This document shows positions 1 to 11,304 of a stretch of 64,000 bases of DNA, piece after piece. Location of the stretch: assembly GCA_039720395.1 (NCBI GenBank), contig CM077828.1:26640717-26704716 (forward strand), in the 5' to 3' direction. The translations under genes were made by a program, and so were the position numbers. A model generated the notes under the pieces. The model ran no database searches, was not told the DNA's origin, and saw only the letters and a program-made list of their open reading frames with translations. This stretch comes from Liquidambar formosana. Lineage: Eukaryota > Streptophyta > Magnoliopsida > Saxifragales > Altingiaceae. Each line of letters begins with the position of its first letter. The stretch's first letter is position 1.

Positions 1-1
1 G

Positions 2-2968
2 GCAGATAAAATCCATGGACTGACAGTTCCTGCAGATGGACCATACCACGTGCAAACATTGCATGAACCAATTGGTGTTGCAGGACAGATTATTCCATGG
101 AACTTTCCTCTTGTCATGTTTGCTTGGAAAGTTGGGCCTGCACTAGCTTGTGGCAATACCATTGTCCTAAAGACTGCAGAGCAAACACCATTGACTGCAC
201 TCTATGTGGCAAAACTTTTTCATGAGGTAGATTTGTGGAAGCTATTATTGTTTTGTGGTTTTAGTTCTTACTTTAATGTACAATTTTTCTTTTTTCCTTT
301 TATATTTTATTCAAGTTGAACCAACTGGTAACTTTGTGGCAAACTAGCCATGCTTTTGAATTTGGTGCAGGCGAGGTTGGTAAGTTAAGATCCATAGTGG
401 ATATATCTCATGAGAACTTACTATTTTAACACATCCAAATAGTTATGCTGTATTATTAAAGAGTTTATAAATGACTGTGTTCATTGTTTCTAACATTTAG
501 TAAAAGCAGCAGTTTCCTCAAGAGCATAAATTCCTTCTTTGTTCCCTGATTAGTTTGTCTTATTTCAATGTTGACACCATAGTTTAAAAGTGTACACAAA
601 TGATGTATCTGTTACTCTCTCTTAGGGATCATCTTGTGCTCAAATGTGTGTTCTTTGGCACAGGCTGGTCTTCCTCCAGGTGTCCTAAATATAGTTTCTG
701 GCTTTGGACCGACTGCTGGTGCATCTCTTGCCAGTCATATGGATGTGGACAAGGTATTGTAAGAGCTTAAATTTTCAGCTTGATATCTTTTAAAAATTTT
801 CTGAATTGCAATTTTAAACTCACTGATATCTTTTATACCCGTTTCATAATATGTAATGAGATATCTAAATAACTAAATTCATTCGATTATCAACTTGATG
901 TAACGATACATGCATCTTTATAGAATTGTAGCCTGTCTTGCATGGCTCAGAGGGATTGGAATTGTGAAACAGCTGATTTTTTCTTGAAAAACTTACAGTA
1001 TACATTATATTGATTTAACCATTTCACTCTAATAATGCTGTCATAACTATCCTCTTTGCAAATTTGTATGAACCCGAGAGGGCTGTCTGCTCACCCTTTT
1101 ATGAATAAGGCTAGTTCCACCTTAATATTATAACCAGCAGCCTCTAGGAAACCCCTCAAGTAGGAAAATAGCTTGACCTTTTGCACCTGTATGCAGAATA
1201 GAGCTATATCTTGGCTCATTAGTTCCTGCAATGCATCATTGCTTCTTCATCTTTGTCTAAACTGTAAAACCTCATAGCTTGATGAAACTGCATATTCAAC
1301 TGAGTAGCATCGATGATCCACTTTTGATCACAACATGATGGTGAAAAATTTCAAATGCTAATCCTATCATTTAGTCATTCTTGAACATGGCCTCAATTTC
1401 TTGGAAGACTAATAGAGCACTGCCCAAATTAATTAGGCTGATATCATTATTGCAATAATAGCTTGGTGCATATCAAAATGAATTGAACCACTATTAATAT
1501 TTTGGAATGTGCCCTCATATGATCATTACCACACTTGCAGCTTGCTTTCACGGGATCAACTGATACCGGTAAAATTGTACTTGAACTGGCTGCGAAAAGC
1601 AACCTTAAGCCAGTAACATTAGAGCTTGGAGGGAAATCCCCTTTTATTGTATGTGAGGACGCTGACATTGACAAGGCTGTGGAGCTTGCACACTTCGCTC
1701 TGTTCTTCAATCAGGTTGGTTTACTAACAATTTTCCAAAGCTCGAATTCTAGAGTGAATACATCGATTATATATGCTGGGCTTTCTGCAGGGACAATGTT
1801 GCTGTGCTGGTTCTCGTACATTTGTGCATGAACGCATATACGATGAGTTTCTGGAGAAATCGAAGGCACGTGCGATGAAACGTATTGTTGGTGATCCCTT
1901 CAAGAAGGGTGTTGAACAGGGTCCTCAGGTACTCTCTCTTTCGTTCTGTTTCTCTCAGCTGCTGCTGGAAGTTGGTACTTTACATAATTACATCTGGTTG
2001 CCTGGTTGGTGTTGAACTAAACTATATTAAGTCCATATTGCTGTCAAGTAATGTTGTTTACGGACCTTATGCAAAATCCCAGATCGACTCAGAGCAATTT
2101 GAGAAGGTTCTCAGGTACATAAGAGCTGGCCGTGAGAGCAGCGCTACCCTTGAATGTGGAGGAGACAGATTAGGCTCGAAAGGGTACTATATCCAGCCCA
2201 CTGTTTTCTCCAATGTTCAGGTATTATTCATCCCATTCCTGATATTCCCCAACCAGAATTGCATGAAATACCTGTTGTAGTAACATTATGGAACATTGTC
2301 ATCAATCAGGATGATATGTTGATAGCAAAGGACGAGATCTTTGGTCCAGTGCAATCCATCTTGAAATACAAGTAAGTTGAAGAGACCTTCCAATACATTT
2401 AGCTATTACAATTTGCCTAAATCTTGTCATTCCACTTGCTTTATTGGGCATTTGGACGCTGCAAAGAAATGAAATGATTCAAACTCAATTTTTGTATCAT
2501 TTAGACTCGCAAATTGCTCATATAAAATGGGGGCCTTATTTGGGTCAGTGTGGTGAGAAAAGCAAACAGACTAATTCCAATGCTAGGATTAGGATGAAAA
2601 ACCCATTTCAAAGGCAAAGAAGAACAAAATTGAGATATTTTCTACTCAGAAGCTGCTCAAAACACCCTTTTACATTTTTTTTTTTCTATGCCAGGGACCT
2701 TGATGAAGTGATTCATAGGGCAAACGCGACACGCTATGGTCTAGCAGCAGGAGTTTTCACTAAAAACGTGAACACCGCCAACACCTTGTCACGGGCATTG
2801 AGGGTTGGAACTGTATGGGTTAATTGCTTTGATGTCTTTGATGCTGGAATTCCTTTTGGTGGGTACAAGATGAGTGGCATTGGCAGGGAAAAGGGTATCT
2901 ATAGCCTTAATAACTATCTGCAGGTGAAGGCTGTTGTTACTCCTTTGAAGAATCCAGCATGGTTGTAA
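2..2968 (+). CDS. ALDH2B: Mitochondrial-type aldehyde dehydrogenase (family 2), 3' part, 7 exons
   Basis: C-terminal 366 residues of an NAD-dependent aldehyde dehydrogenase, which oxidises acetaldehyde and similar aldehydes to acids. Exons: 2-226 (open at the window edge), 664-753, 1541-1714, 1791-1928, 2083-2220, 2310-2371, 2695-2968. All introns are GT-AG and the joined frame is open to the stop. Visible motifs are PWNFP and LKTAEQTPL (cofactor site), [16 protein letters not shown] with the general-base Glu, GQCCCAGSR with the catalytic Cys, DEIFGPV and PFGGYKMSG. The tail [14 protein letters not shown]...KNPAWL is the pattern I know from plant mitochondrial ALDH2B rather than cytosolic ALDH2C. 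The missing N-terminus, including any targeting peptide, lies left of the window. One family difference is seen: SGIGREKG where SGNGREKG is usual. The family is certain; the subgroup is likely. Confidence 0.93.
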
Positions 2969-3013
2969 ATCTTTTAATGTCACCCTATTTTGGTCTTGCC
3001 ATCGTCTGTATTG

Positions 3014-3019
3014 AATAAA
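3014..3019 (+). terminator. Poly(A) signal of the ALDH gene
   Basis: AATAAA lies 46 bases after the ALDH stop codon, a normal distance for a plant near-upstream element. The exact cleavage site cannot be read. Confidence 0.55.
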
Positions 3020-3913
3020 GACACCATATGCAGGTTTGTAAGTAGAAGAGACATGGAAAAAAACTTCTAATGACAACATGGGTGTTTGTATCTGACTATA
3101 CAAAAGTCATATATCCATCTCTGTCAAATTTTAATGACATTATGTTGCCATATGATTGATTTTTTATTAATCTTTGGTTCATTTTTTTTTCTGATTGGTA
3201 ATGGGAAACAGACCCTCGAAATTTTATCGATATGACCTGTGAGTCTATGACTATATGTGATTTAATCGCGATATTCAGCCTAAACTTGGAAAATCTGTAA
3301 ATCTTGTAGTCCATTGAGTTAATCCATTTCGGTTTATGCAAAGAAATCTTGGGTATGTTAGATCGATGCATTAGGATTGTACGAAATTTGGATTATCTGT
3401 CGCGTAGATTATAACAGAAACTTACTGGTAATCACATGGACTTCTAATAGCATTCTCTTTGGGTGAACTGAATTTTATTTTTATTTTTATTTTTATTTTT
3501 ATCATTATTATTATTATTTTTGGTGGTTGAGTGCTAACATGGCCAGATTGCGTTACTAATGTAGCACATCATTCTCTTTCAGATAGTATTCCAATCCAGT
3601 AATCCACAATGATATATGGGCAAGCTGGGAGCCGTCGGTATTAGGAGATGTGACGCGAACCTTATGCAATTAATTTTGAATAATTATGATTAATCAAGAC
3701 TATAGTATACACATCAATCTACAATTGAAAAATGGAAGGAAAAAAAAATCCTTAGAAGGAACAATATTATTGGAGGAAAATTTCTGAGCTGGCTTTACTC
3801 CTGGCTTTATGTTGGCTTTAGGTTGTACCGCATACTTGCATACATAGATTATGAGGAGAAAAATGAGACATTGGCCGGCTTAGCGTCGGCCTTGGTATGA
3901 CGATTGGTTTTAG
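3020..3913. other. ALDH 3' flank, no gene seen
   Basis: AT-rich spacer. It contains a short (TTTTA)n tract followed by ATT repeats at about 3474-3520. No coding sequence or RNA gene recognised. Confidence 0.6.
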
Positions 3914-4306
3914 GGGACCGCTATTGCAACCCCACTTTCTTATTAAACTCTCCTTTTGTTTTGGTTTTTAAAATTCTATGTAAAATATAAAAGGTTTTTA
4001 CAAAAATTGGTTACATTGTCTGTTAGAAAACATAATTTTGAATAACTTTTAAAAATAAAGTTTTTTCAAAATTTATGGTTTAAGAAGATATTTTGGCAAA
4101 AAATGAAATAATTGCTATAAATGACCAAAAAATTTACTTAAACGATAGATTTTGGAAAAATTTTCTTATACAAAGTTATTCAAAATAATGTTTTTGAACG
4201 GACTTTGGGCCGATTTTCGTGAAAACCTTTTATATTTTATATAAAACCTTAAAAATGTAAAAAATAGGGGGTGTGATAAAGAAGTGGGGTGGCAATAGCT
4301 GTTCCC
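3914..4306. mobile_element. Mutator-like foldback MITE, copy 1
   Basis: A 393-bp element whose halves are near-complete inverted repeats. The left end is GGGACCGCTATTGCAACCCC and the right end is its imperfect inverse. It is flanked by 10-bp direct repeats, TTGGTTTTAG at 3904-3913 and TTGCTTTTAG at 4307-4316 (one mismatch). A 9-11 bp target duplication with long terminal inverted repeats fits Mutator-like MITEs. The same family recurs at 36100 (truncated) and 55553-55948 (complete). No coding capacity. Confidence 0.82.
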
Positions 4307-4316
4307 TTGCTTTTAG

Positions 4317-5760
4317 ACCACAAACCCCAGTCCACGAAGGAATAATAAAATAGAAAATAATAGTGATACTTTTTAATAATTTATAATAAATTAATTAATT
4401 GGTAAGCTACGCGTGACTAGCCACCAAATAAAAGAAATGTGATGCTGAGAGAGCAAGCGTGTGCTATTAGCCCATTAGTAACAAATTGGTTGGTCCACGT
4501 TTAAGGCGCTTCGCTTTCATTAGTCAACATCTATCTTTTTTATTATCATTAGCATCACAATTAATAATAATATATATATTTTTTTTTGTTTGCGAAATCT
4601 TAATGTGTGATTAAGATCGAATGTTGACAAGAAGATACATCAAGATCAATATGTGTGTGAGCCAGCAAAGCGTATGCCACTTGCTAAAATCGAGTGGATA
4701 AAAATGATGCCACCAATCCATAAATGAGAACTTGTTGCGGATAATAATAATAAGTAAAAGATAAGAAGTTTCCAGATTCTTGGCATCAAATTATGGTCTC
4801 TTCTAAGATTGGTTTTGTTTTGTTTTTTCGTGGTTTAATTTCGTTTTCCTCAGATTAAATTCGATTAATCTTCCATATCGTACATTAAGGCCATCCAATT
4901 GTATTTGAAAATCTAATATTTGAGAAATCAAAACCAACGAAGAAAAAAAAGAAGAATTTTTAGTCCTTTGCGTTCGATTAATTATCATCATTCCCTCCGG
5001 GTTTTTCTTCCTTCTTAATTTAACTCATTTACATCAAATTAATGCAAATAGGCCTCTTGTATTGCATCAAATGTATTGTTTTAAAAATATCATCATGCTT
5101 CCATTATTAAAATGCTTGGATTGAATATCTACCTTAATCAAGTATAAAATTAAAACTTTACCCTCACACAATTAACCTTTTAGACTTTTTTTCTTGAGTA
5201 ATTATATATAGATGGAAGATGGAACAGCCTGTTTAATGCTTCAAGGGCAAACTAAATCAAATTTCAATTATTCCTTATATATTTAGTATAATATTTGTCA
5301 GTTCACGGGCCAAAAAATCTCTTATTGGCCTTACTCCATTCTTTGTCAAGTATTCAAATAATTAAGAGAATCGATCGAATATATGCATTCATGTGTTGAA
5401 TATGTATTCATAATTCACATCCGTATGTATTTATAAAGATGTGAATACGTGTCCGTTAGTTGTATATTCACATCTTTATTTTCAAGTATTCAAAAATTTT
5501 TTTTTTGGTCAATTAACTATGACAAATGGTGGAATATGATTGGATGTGTTCTTTGTCCTTTTAATGTAAACATGTTTAACCCTTTATTATAAAAATAATC
5601 ACAACCATAAATAATAAGTTTCCTTCTTAGTTCAAACAAATACACGTAATTTCCCTCTAAAATAAAACTTATTAGTCTACGTAATTACGTAATTACGTAA
5701 TTTATTTATTTATTTGGGTCTGTAAGGCTTTGATTACTCTGACAGATCTTATCCACTCCC
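4317..5760. other. AT-rich spacer, no gene seen
   Basis: Low-complexity, AT-rich intergenic DNA between the first MITE and the U-box gene promoter. A short ACGTAATT array occurs at about 5677-5702. Nothing else is supported. Confidence 0.55.
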
Positions 5761-5795
5761 AATGCCTGGGGTAACATGTCACTCCCTAATGAACC

Positions 5796-6056
5796 CACGT
5801 GTCATAGTCGGTTTTTTGGGACCCACCAGCCTTCATTTCAAAGCCGACACCCTGCCCGTGCGATCCCAGCCAGCAGGATCCAAGAAGCAGCATGCGTCCA
5901 ATCCCAATTCTCCACGTGTGTCTAACACGTGTCACGACCAATTCACGCCAGATATTTCCAGTCCCCAGTGCCCTTCCCAGTCAAGGCAGCCATCTCGGAC
6001 GCGTAATTCTCCACCACGTGTCCTCCAAGATCTTCTACTTAGCCACTTCCTATATT
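5796..6056 (+). promoter_or_regulatory. U-box gene promoter with four ABRE/G-boxes and a TATA box
   Basis: Four CACGTG-core boxes lie in 230 bp: CACGTGTC at 5796-5803, CACGTGTG at 5913-5920, CACGTGTC at 5926-5933 and CACGTGTC at 6015-6022. ACGCGT at about 5999-6004 resembles a CE3 coupling element. A TATA-like TATATTTAG starts at 6051. In plants, clustered ACGTGTC boxes bind ABF/AREB bZIP factors and confer response to abscisic acid and drought. The sequence shows the boxes; the response is inferred. Confidence 0.7.
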
Positions 6057-6127
6057 TAGATCTCAACTGAAGACACTCTGCTTCAATGAAGAGAGTTCAA
6101 AAACCCCACTGTCTTTTGCTTGCTTCA

Positions 6128-8182
6128 ATGATTCAAAAACTTGATCGGACTGACCGCCGGATTCTGACATTCCCGGCAGTTCACCCTTGCGAAGGCATCT
6201 CTCCGGCGACCCTTCTCGGATCTTTGATCACTCTCTCTCACAACATATGCAATTACCAATCCAAATTCTTCGCAACTCAAAGGCGAAATTCCCGCGAAAC
6301 AATGCGGCTAATTGGAATTCTTCTAATCTTCTTCGAAGAAATCCGAGACAACCGTTTGATTGTTTCGGACTCTGTCATCCTCTGCTTCTCCGAGCTCCAC
6401 CTCACCTTCCAGAAAATTCAGTTCTTATTGGAAGATTGCACGCGCGAAGGCGGGCGGCTCTGGATTCTAATGAAGTCTCAATTGGTTTCGACTCAATTTC
6501 TAGTACTAATTCGAACAATCGCCACAGCTCTCGACGTTCTACCCTTGAATTTGATTGATGTTAGCGGTGAAGTGAAGGAATTGGTTGAATTGGTGGCGAA
6601 ACAAGCGAGGAAGGCGGGATTCGAGCTTGACCCAGATGATGAATCTGCAACAAACCGAGTCCTTTCGATCTTGAATCAATTCGAGAAGGGAATTGAGCCA
6701 GAAATGAGTATGATAAAGCGGGTTCTCGATTATCTTGAGATACGAAGATGGAACGAGTGCAACAACGAGATTAAGTTCTTGGATAAGGAGATTGGTCTGG
6801 AGAGAATAGAATGCAATGAGAGAGAAGTTCCACTTTTAAATAGTTTAATGGGGTTCATGAGCTACTGCAGAGGAGTGGTGTTCGAAACGCTGGATTGTCG
6901 TAACGTCGATCAAGCGGATAGCAGATGCAATGTTGAATTTCCAAATTGCTTGAATCCAGAGGACTTTCGGTGCCCAATTTCTCTCGAACTAATGACTGAT
7001 CCAGTGACGGTATCTACAGGGCAGACTTACGACCGGTCGTCGATACAAAAATGGCTCAAAGCTGGAAACACAACCTGTCCCAAAACAGGGGAAAAGCTAA
7101 CAAATACAGAGTTGCTCCCGAATTATACCCTGCGGAAGCTCATCCAACAATTCTGTGCAGATAATGGCGTTTCGCTTGCCAAGTCAGGAACCCGTAATCG
7201 CGATATATCAAACACGACTGTCGCCGGTAGTCCAGCAGCGAAGGAAGCTATGAAATTCCTTGCCAAATTCCTCGCCAGCAGGCTGGTTTTCGGAACAGAT
7301 GAGCAGAAAAACAAGGCGGCTTATGAGGTTCGTCTACTTGTAAAATCGAGCATTTTCAATAGGTCTTGCTTGATTGAAGCAGGGACTATCCCACCTCTGT
7401 TGAACCTTTTTTCTTCAACCGATTCATCCACCCAAGAAAATGCCACTTCAGCTATATTAAAGCTGTCTAAGCATTCCAAAGGCAAAAGGGCAATCATTAA
7501 AAGTGGGGGATTAAGCTTAATTCTCGCCGTTCTTATAAAGGGACTAAAGTCGGAAGCTAGGCAAATAGCCGCTGCGACACTTTTTTACCTTTCTTCGGTC
7601 GAGGAGTATCGAATATTGATCGGAGAAACACCAGAGGCAATCCCAGCCCTTGTGGAACTGATCAAGGATGGGACAACTAATGGAAAAAAGAACGCTTTGG
7701 CGGCGATTTTCGGCCTCCTTGTATACCACGAGAACCATCAGAGGGTGCTCGCAGCTGGGACGGTTCCATTGCTAGTCGACCTTTTAACTTCTTCATACAA
7801 GGCTGATCTTATAACCGATTCATTAGCAATTCTTTCGACCTTAGCAGAGAATATAGAAGGAACAGTTGCAATTTTACATGCTTCGGCTCTGCCTTTAATT
7901 ATAGGGATTCTGAACTCTCCGACATCTAGAGCAGGCAAGGAGTACTATTGTGTTTCGATTTTGCTGTCTTCGTGCAACAATGGTGGCGTTGAAGTGATTG
8001 CTTATTTAGCAAAGGAACCTTCACTTCCATCTTCACTCTATTCTCTTGTGACCGAAGGCACCTCTCATGCCAGCATGAAGGCTCGTTCGCTTCTCAAAAT
8101 TCTGCATAAATTCCACGAAACGAGCTCCTCTAGCTTGATCTCATCCTCAAATCCACAAGAACACTTCGTACAAGTATGGTAA
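6128..8182 (+). CDS. PUB19: U-box / ARM-repeat E3 ubiquitin ligase, PUB18/19-like
   Basis: Intronless gene of 684 residues from this start, close to the roughly 686 of Arabidopsis PUB19. A helical N-terminal (UND) domain with FPAVHPCEGISPATLL near its start leads to a U-box that begins PEDFRCPISLELMTDPV and includes TGQTYDR and WL. About seven ARM-like repeats follow, the first beginning EQKNKAAYEVRLLV. The U-box recruits an E2 enzyme and the ARM repeats hold substrates. An in-frame ATG at 6086 would add 14 residues, but the TATA motif at 6051 would put transcription start about 5 bases before it, and relatives begin at MIQ..., so 6128 is preferred. AtPUB18/19 are known negative regulators of ABA and drought responses, which fits the ABRE-rich promoter. 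Assignment to the PUB18/19 pair rather than PUB17 is likely, not certain. Confidence 0.92.
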   Translation: MIQKLDRTDRRILTFPAVHPCEGISPATLLGSLITLSHNICNYQSKFFATQRRNSRETMRLIGILLIFFEEIRDNRLIVSDSVILCFSELHLTFQKIQFLLEDCTREGGRLWILMKSQLVSTQFLVLIRTIATALDVLPLNLIDVSGEVKELVELVAKQARKAGFELDPDDESATNRVLSILNQFEKGIEPEMSMIKRVLDYLEIRRWNECNNEIKFLDKEIGLERIECNEREVPLLNSLMGFMSYCRGVVFETLDCRNVDQADSRCNVEFPNCLNPEDFRCPISLELMTDPVTVSTGQTYDRSSIQKWLKAGNTTCPKTGEKLTNTELLPNYTLRKLIQQFCADNGVSLAKSGTRNRDISNTTVAGSPAAKEAMKFLAKFLASRLVFGTDEQKNKAAYEVRLLVKSSIFNRSCLIEAGTIPPLLNLFSSTDSSTQENATSAILKLSKHSKGKRAIIKSGGLSLILAVLIKGLKSEARQIAAATLFYLSSVEEYRILIGETPEAIPALVELIKDGTTNGKKNALAAIFGLLVYHENHQRVLAAGTVPLLVDLLTSSYKADLITDSLAILSTLAENIEGTVAILHASALPLIIGILNSPTSRAGKEYYCVSILLSSCNNGGVEVIAYLAKEPSLPSSLYSLVTEGTSHASMKARSLLKILHKFHETSSSSLISSSNPQEHFVQVW

Positions 8183-9391
8183 AACTATCATCTATTCGTT
8201 TTCCGTCATCTCTCCATGTAATTTCTGTCTACGTACTGTGAGGATACTTGAATTTTTACCTTCGAAGTTTTATTCAGATGATATCAGCTCAGTTTTTTCA
8301 AGAGCTAAATACTATATCATCTTTTGCTCATGAAGCTAGCTAGATACCAGTATACAGAGTGTATTTCTATTTTTTTTTAAAATTTTTTTTCCTTTGGTGT
8401 AGTATTGAATAAGGTAGTGTGGTAACCCAGATGGGTGATTTTTGTATAATTCATTTTGTTTGTTCAACTATATAAACAAGAATGATTCTTACCTATGTTG
8501 GGTCAGTTCAAGCCTTGTCGGCTACATTGAGAGGTATAGCTCTCGCCGACACCTCTAATTTCATTAGAAGTTACTTCATGTATGGAGATTTTAAGGTTCA
8601 TATTAATAGCCCTCACGGAAGGCGCTTGTAGAGATATCACTGTCAAAAGGCCGGTTTTGACTTCACCACACGATTTCAACCGTGCCCATAAATGTGAATT
8701 GAGAGTTACTTGGCAGCATTAATATTTTAGAATTGATAGAAAGTGAGGAAGAAAGATATTGGTATACCACCAATTGTGACAAATCTAACAAAGATTTGGA
8801 ACTCATTTTGAAAAGGATTCGGATTTGGTACAATTGGCTATTTTAACAGTATAGTGCAGTAAATGTAAGATCGATGACACATGGGCAAATAGGAGAAATG
8901 GGAGACTGTTAGGCATTGGACGTCAAATATATCTCTCGAATTTCAACATTTCATTTTTCTTCCTTACCACGTGTCATCGATCCTACGTTTACTACACCAT
9001 GCAATAACTACATCAAATCCAAATCTGGATGGAAAAGGGTTAAAATGTATGGAAAAGGGTTGAAATGTATAGAGTATTTGAAGTTAAACGAATTTGGGAA
9101 ACACTCTTAGCTCATTAACTCATTCAAAAGACCAGGGTTTTGATGCCTTAAACATGCTAATAAAAGAGTACTCCCCTTAAATGACCTCCCATCAAAACAT
9201 CGTCATGGCTGCCCATGGGAAGCGAAAATTCACCTCATCAGAAACCCTAAATTCACCCACTCCTTCCAAGGATCGAAGAGAAAAATCAAAAGGATCCAAA
9301 TTGACAAGAACAACAGAAGAGGGAAAAGAAGACTGAAATAAAAAGAAGAAACAAACATTGGACAGAAGTGAATAAAACAGAAACCCTAATG
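8183..9391. other. 3' flank of the U-box gene, no gene seen
   Basis: Untranslated tail and spacer. A short direct repeat (GGAAAAGGGTTRAAATGTAT, twice) occurs at about 9032-9070. No coding sequence recognised. Confidence 0.5.
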
Positions 9392-9471
9392 AGCTTGTAG
9401 ATGAGGATGGAGATGGCGATGGAGTGTACGGCCTCGGCGGTGAAAAGAGGGTTGTCGTGATCGTGAACGAC
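9392..9471 (-). pseudogene. Fragment of an ERD2-like (KDEL receptor family) exon
   Basis: Read on the minus strand, about 27 codons give VVHDHDNPLFTAEAVHSIAI followed by SILIYKL. This matches the VHDHDxFFxAxEAxHxIGIxVLIYKL segment of the plant ERD2-like family, membrane proteins related to the receptor that retrieves ER residents from the Golgi. Just upstream the frame is broken (RSS, stop, KVV), and downstream it runs into unrelated sequence with no continuation. It is therefore a relic rather than a gene. Matched by memory only, so confidence is moderate. Confidence 0.45.
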
Positions 9472-9745
9472 CTTCTAGGAGCTCCGATATATCTTTCTGA
9501 CTGGATGGTCACTGATGCCTCTAATCCGAGACATAAATGTTCATTGTTATTGTCTTTTATATTCACATTAAAAGGGGCGTTAGTAACGCCGCTTTTCAAT
9601 TTTATTATTATTATTATTATTTTTTACGGCTCTTCAATTTTTTGTTTCTGTTTTTTCCAAGGGCTTTTTGTTGCTCATGTTGCATTATAAGTAGCCAATG
9701 GCAGCAAGTTTGCAAAAACCTCTTCCCTAGATTCCAAAAACAAGG

Positions 9746-9900
9746 AAATGCTAATTAGGCCTTACACTTTGTCTTACTATTTGGATTTAGTTTTATTTTA
9801 ATTTTTAGGGTTTAATTAACTATATAAGTGAATCTCACAATTTTACCATTTTATTTTCTCATAGTAGGGCAAAATGTGGGACTAACTAGCATTTCCCTTG
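9746..9900. mobile_element. Small foldback MITE, first of an adjacent pair
   Basis: About 155 bp with inverted ends: GGAAATGCTAATTAGGCC on the left and the inverse of GGGACTAACTAGCATTTCC on the right, with an AT-rich centre. No reliable target duplication can be read because the outer bases are part of the inverted repeat. Confidence 0.6.
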
Positions 9901-9907
9901 AAAAAAG

Positions 9908-10072
9908 GGGAAAATGTTAGTTAGCCCCACATTTTGTCTTCCTAATAGTTAAGGAGTTAGTAAATTTATGGAATCCACTGATATAATTAAACCTTAAAAA
10001 TTGAAACAAACCTAAATTCACATAGTAAGATAAGATCATAGGACAAAATAGAGGATTAACTAACATTTCCTG
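9908..10072. mobile_element. Small foldback MITE, second of an adjacent pair
   Basis: About 165 bp of the same family as 9746-9900. The left end is GGGGAAAATGTTAGTTAGCC and the right end is the inverse of GGATTAACTAACATTTCC. The two copies are separated by about 8 bp and diverged, so this is a dimer of the same element. Confidence 0.6.
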
Positions 10073-11300
10073 AAAAAATAAAAGAAGTTTAAAAGCAACT
10101 TAAAATTGAAAATAATTCCAAAAAAAAAAAAAGGGTCTTGGTTTAAGTAAAGAATCTATATCATACCTCATCTTATGGAGCTTGTTGCGTGAGACATGCG
10201 TAGGTGGTTGGTATTTGGGAGGAGTCAGATATTGGCTGATACGCCTCAGTTAGGCTAGTCATCTAACATAGTAACAAGTACCAAAACATGGATCCACCCA
10301 CATTGACTTAAGAGGATTTTGCTAAATTTTTAAATGGGACATGCGAAATTAATTAGATTATGACACAAAGTTAAAAGGTAATAATTGGTTAGATTATCAA
10401 ATTGGATTGGATTAAAGTTATTCCTTAATGAAACCCTAATCTGATTCATAAACAAACTTATTCATAAGTATCAGTCTATACTTAAGTTGATTCATGGGCT
10501 ACTTCGTCACCACCATCGTCGGTTCCTCTCCCTTATCCTTTCGATAATTTGAAGAATTTTTTTATTTTTTTTTTAAAGTTCTTTTTAGTTGTCCCCTCCT
10601 AATAATTATTTGCCATTAGTTAGGGTTGATTCAATAGGGTAACAATTGAGGGCTTAAGCAAAATTCAAGGGGGTATTGAGCTAAATTTTTTTCTTGCGTT
10701 AGGCGCACTATGCCCAACTTTTACATCCAATTCTATACTTGATTAGCATCTTTCTAGTGGCTGCACTAGTGGTTTGATAATTTCTTGTATAAAGGAAAAA
10801 AGATTATTGGAGAGAACTTCACTCTAGTATGAATCCTCTATTTGTTTAAAGCATATTGATTTCATCATTGAATTTGCATCATATTACACCATGTCATATG
10901 AAAAATTATCTAATGGTTAAAGTTTAAAAAAAAAAAAAAACAAAAAACAAAAAAATACCCAACCTATGAGACACATTCAAAATGATTAAATGTACTGACG
11001 TTTTGTTACCTATTAGATGCTCTCTAAAATGATTTGGCATTCTGTGATGCCTTAACAAACACAAACCAACCCGCCTTATAAACTCACTCTTGAGCTACGT
11101 CGTGTATATGGGTTTTTTCATTGTGTGTTTTCCTGTGATACCTATGTGTATTTAGTACCAAATAATAATATTAAAAAAAAAAAAAAGAAAAAAAAAATGT
11201 GGAACGAGGCGGCTGTTCTGGTGAAAACGAGGTCGTTTCTCACTTTCTCCATTGAAATTGCCTTTGCCCACTAAAGAAGTAACCGAGTAAAAAAATCGCT
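10073..11300. other. Spacer upstream of DSS1, no gene seen
   Basis: AT-rich DNA with several poly(A) and poly(T) runs (about 10119, 10925, 11173). No coding sequence recognised. Confidence 0.5.
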
Positions 11301-11304
11301 TCTT

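Noticed and set aside
2444..2694. Open frame running into the last ALDH exon from upstream
   Set aside because: It is intron 6 read through; an acceptor CCAG|G at 2694/2695 and the family sequence place the exon start there.
9192..9599. 135-codon open frame on the minus strand
   Set aside because: Low-complexity composition, no recognised motif, and a different frame of the same DNA carries the ERD2-like signature.
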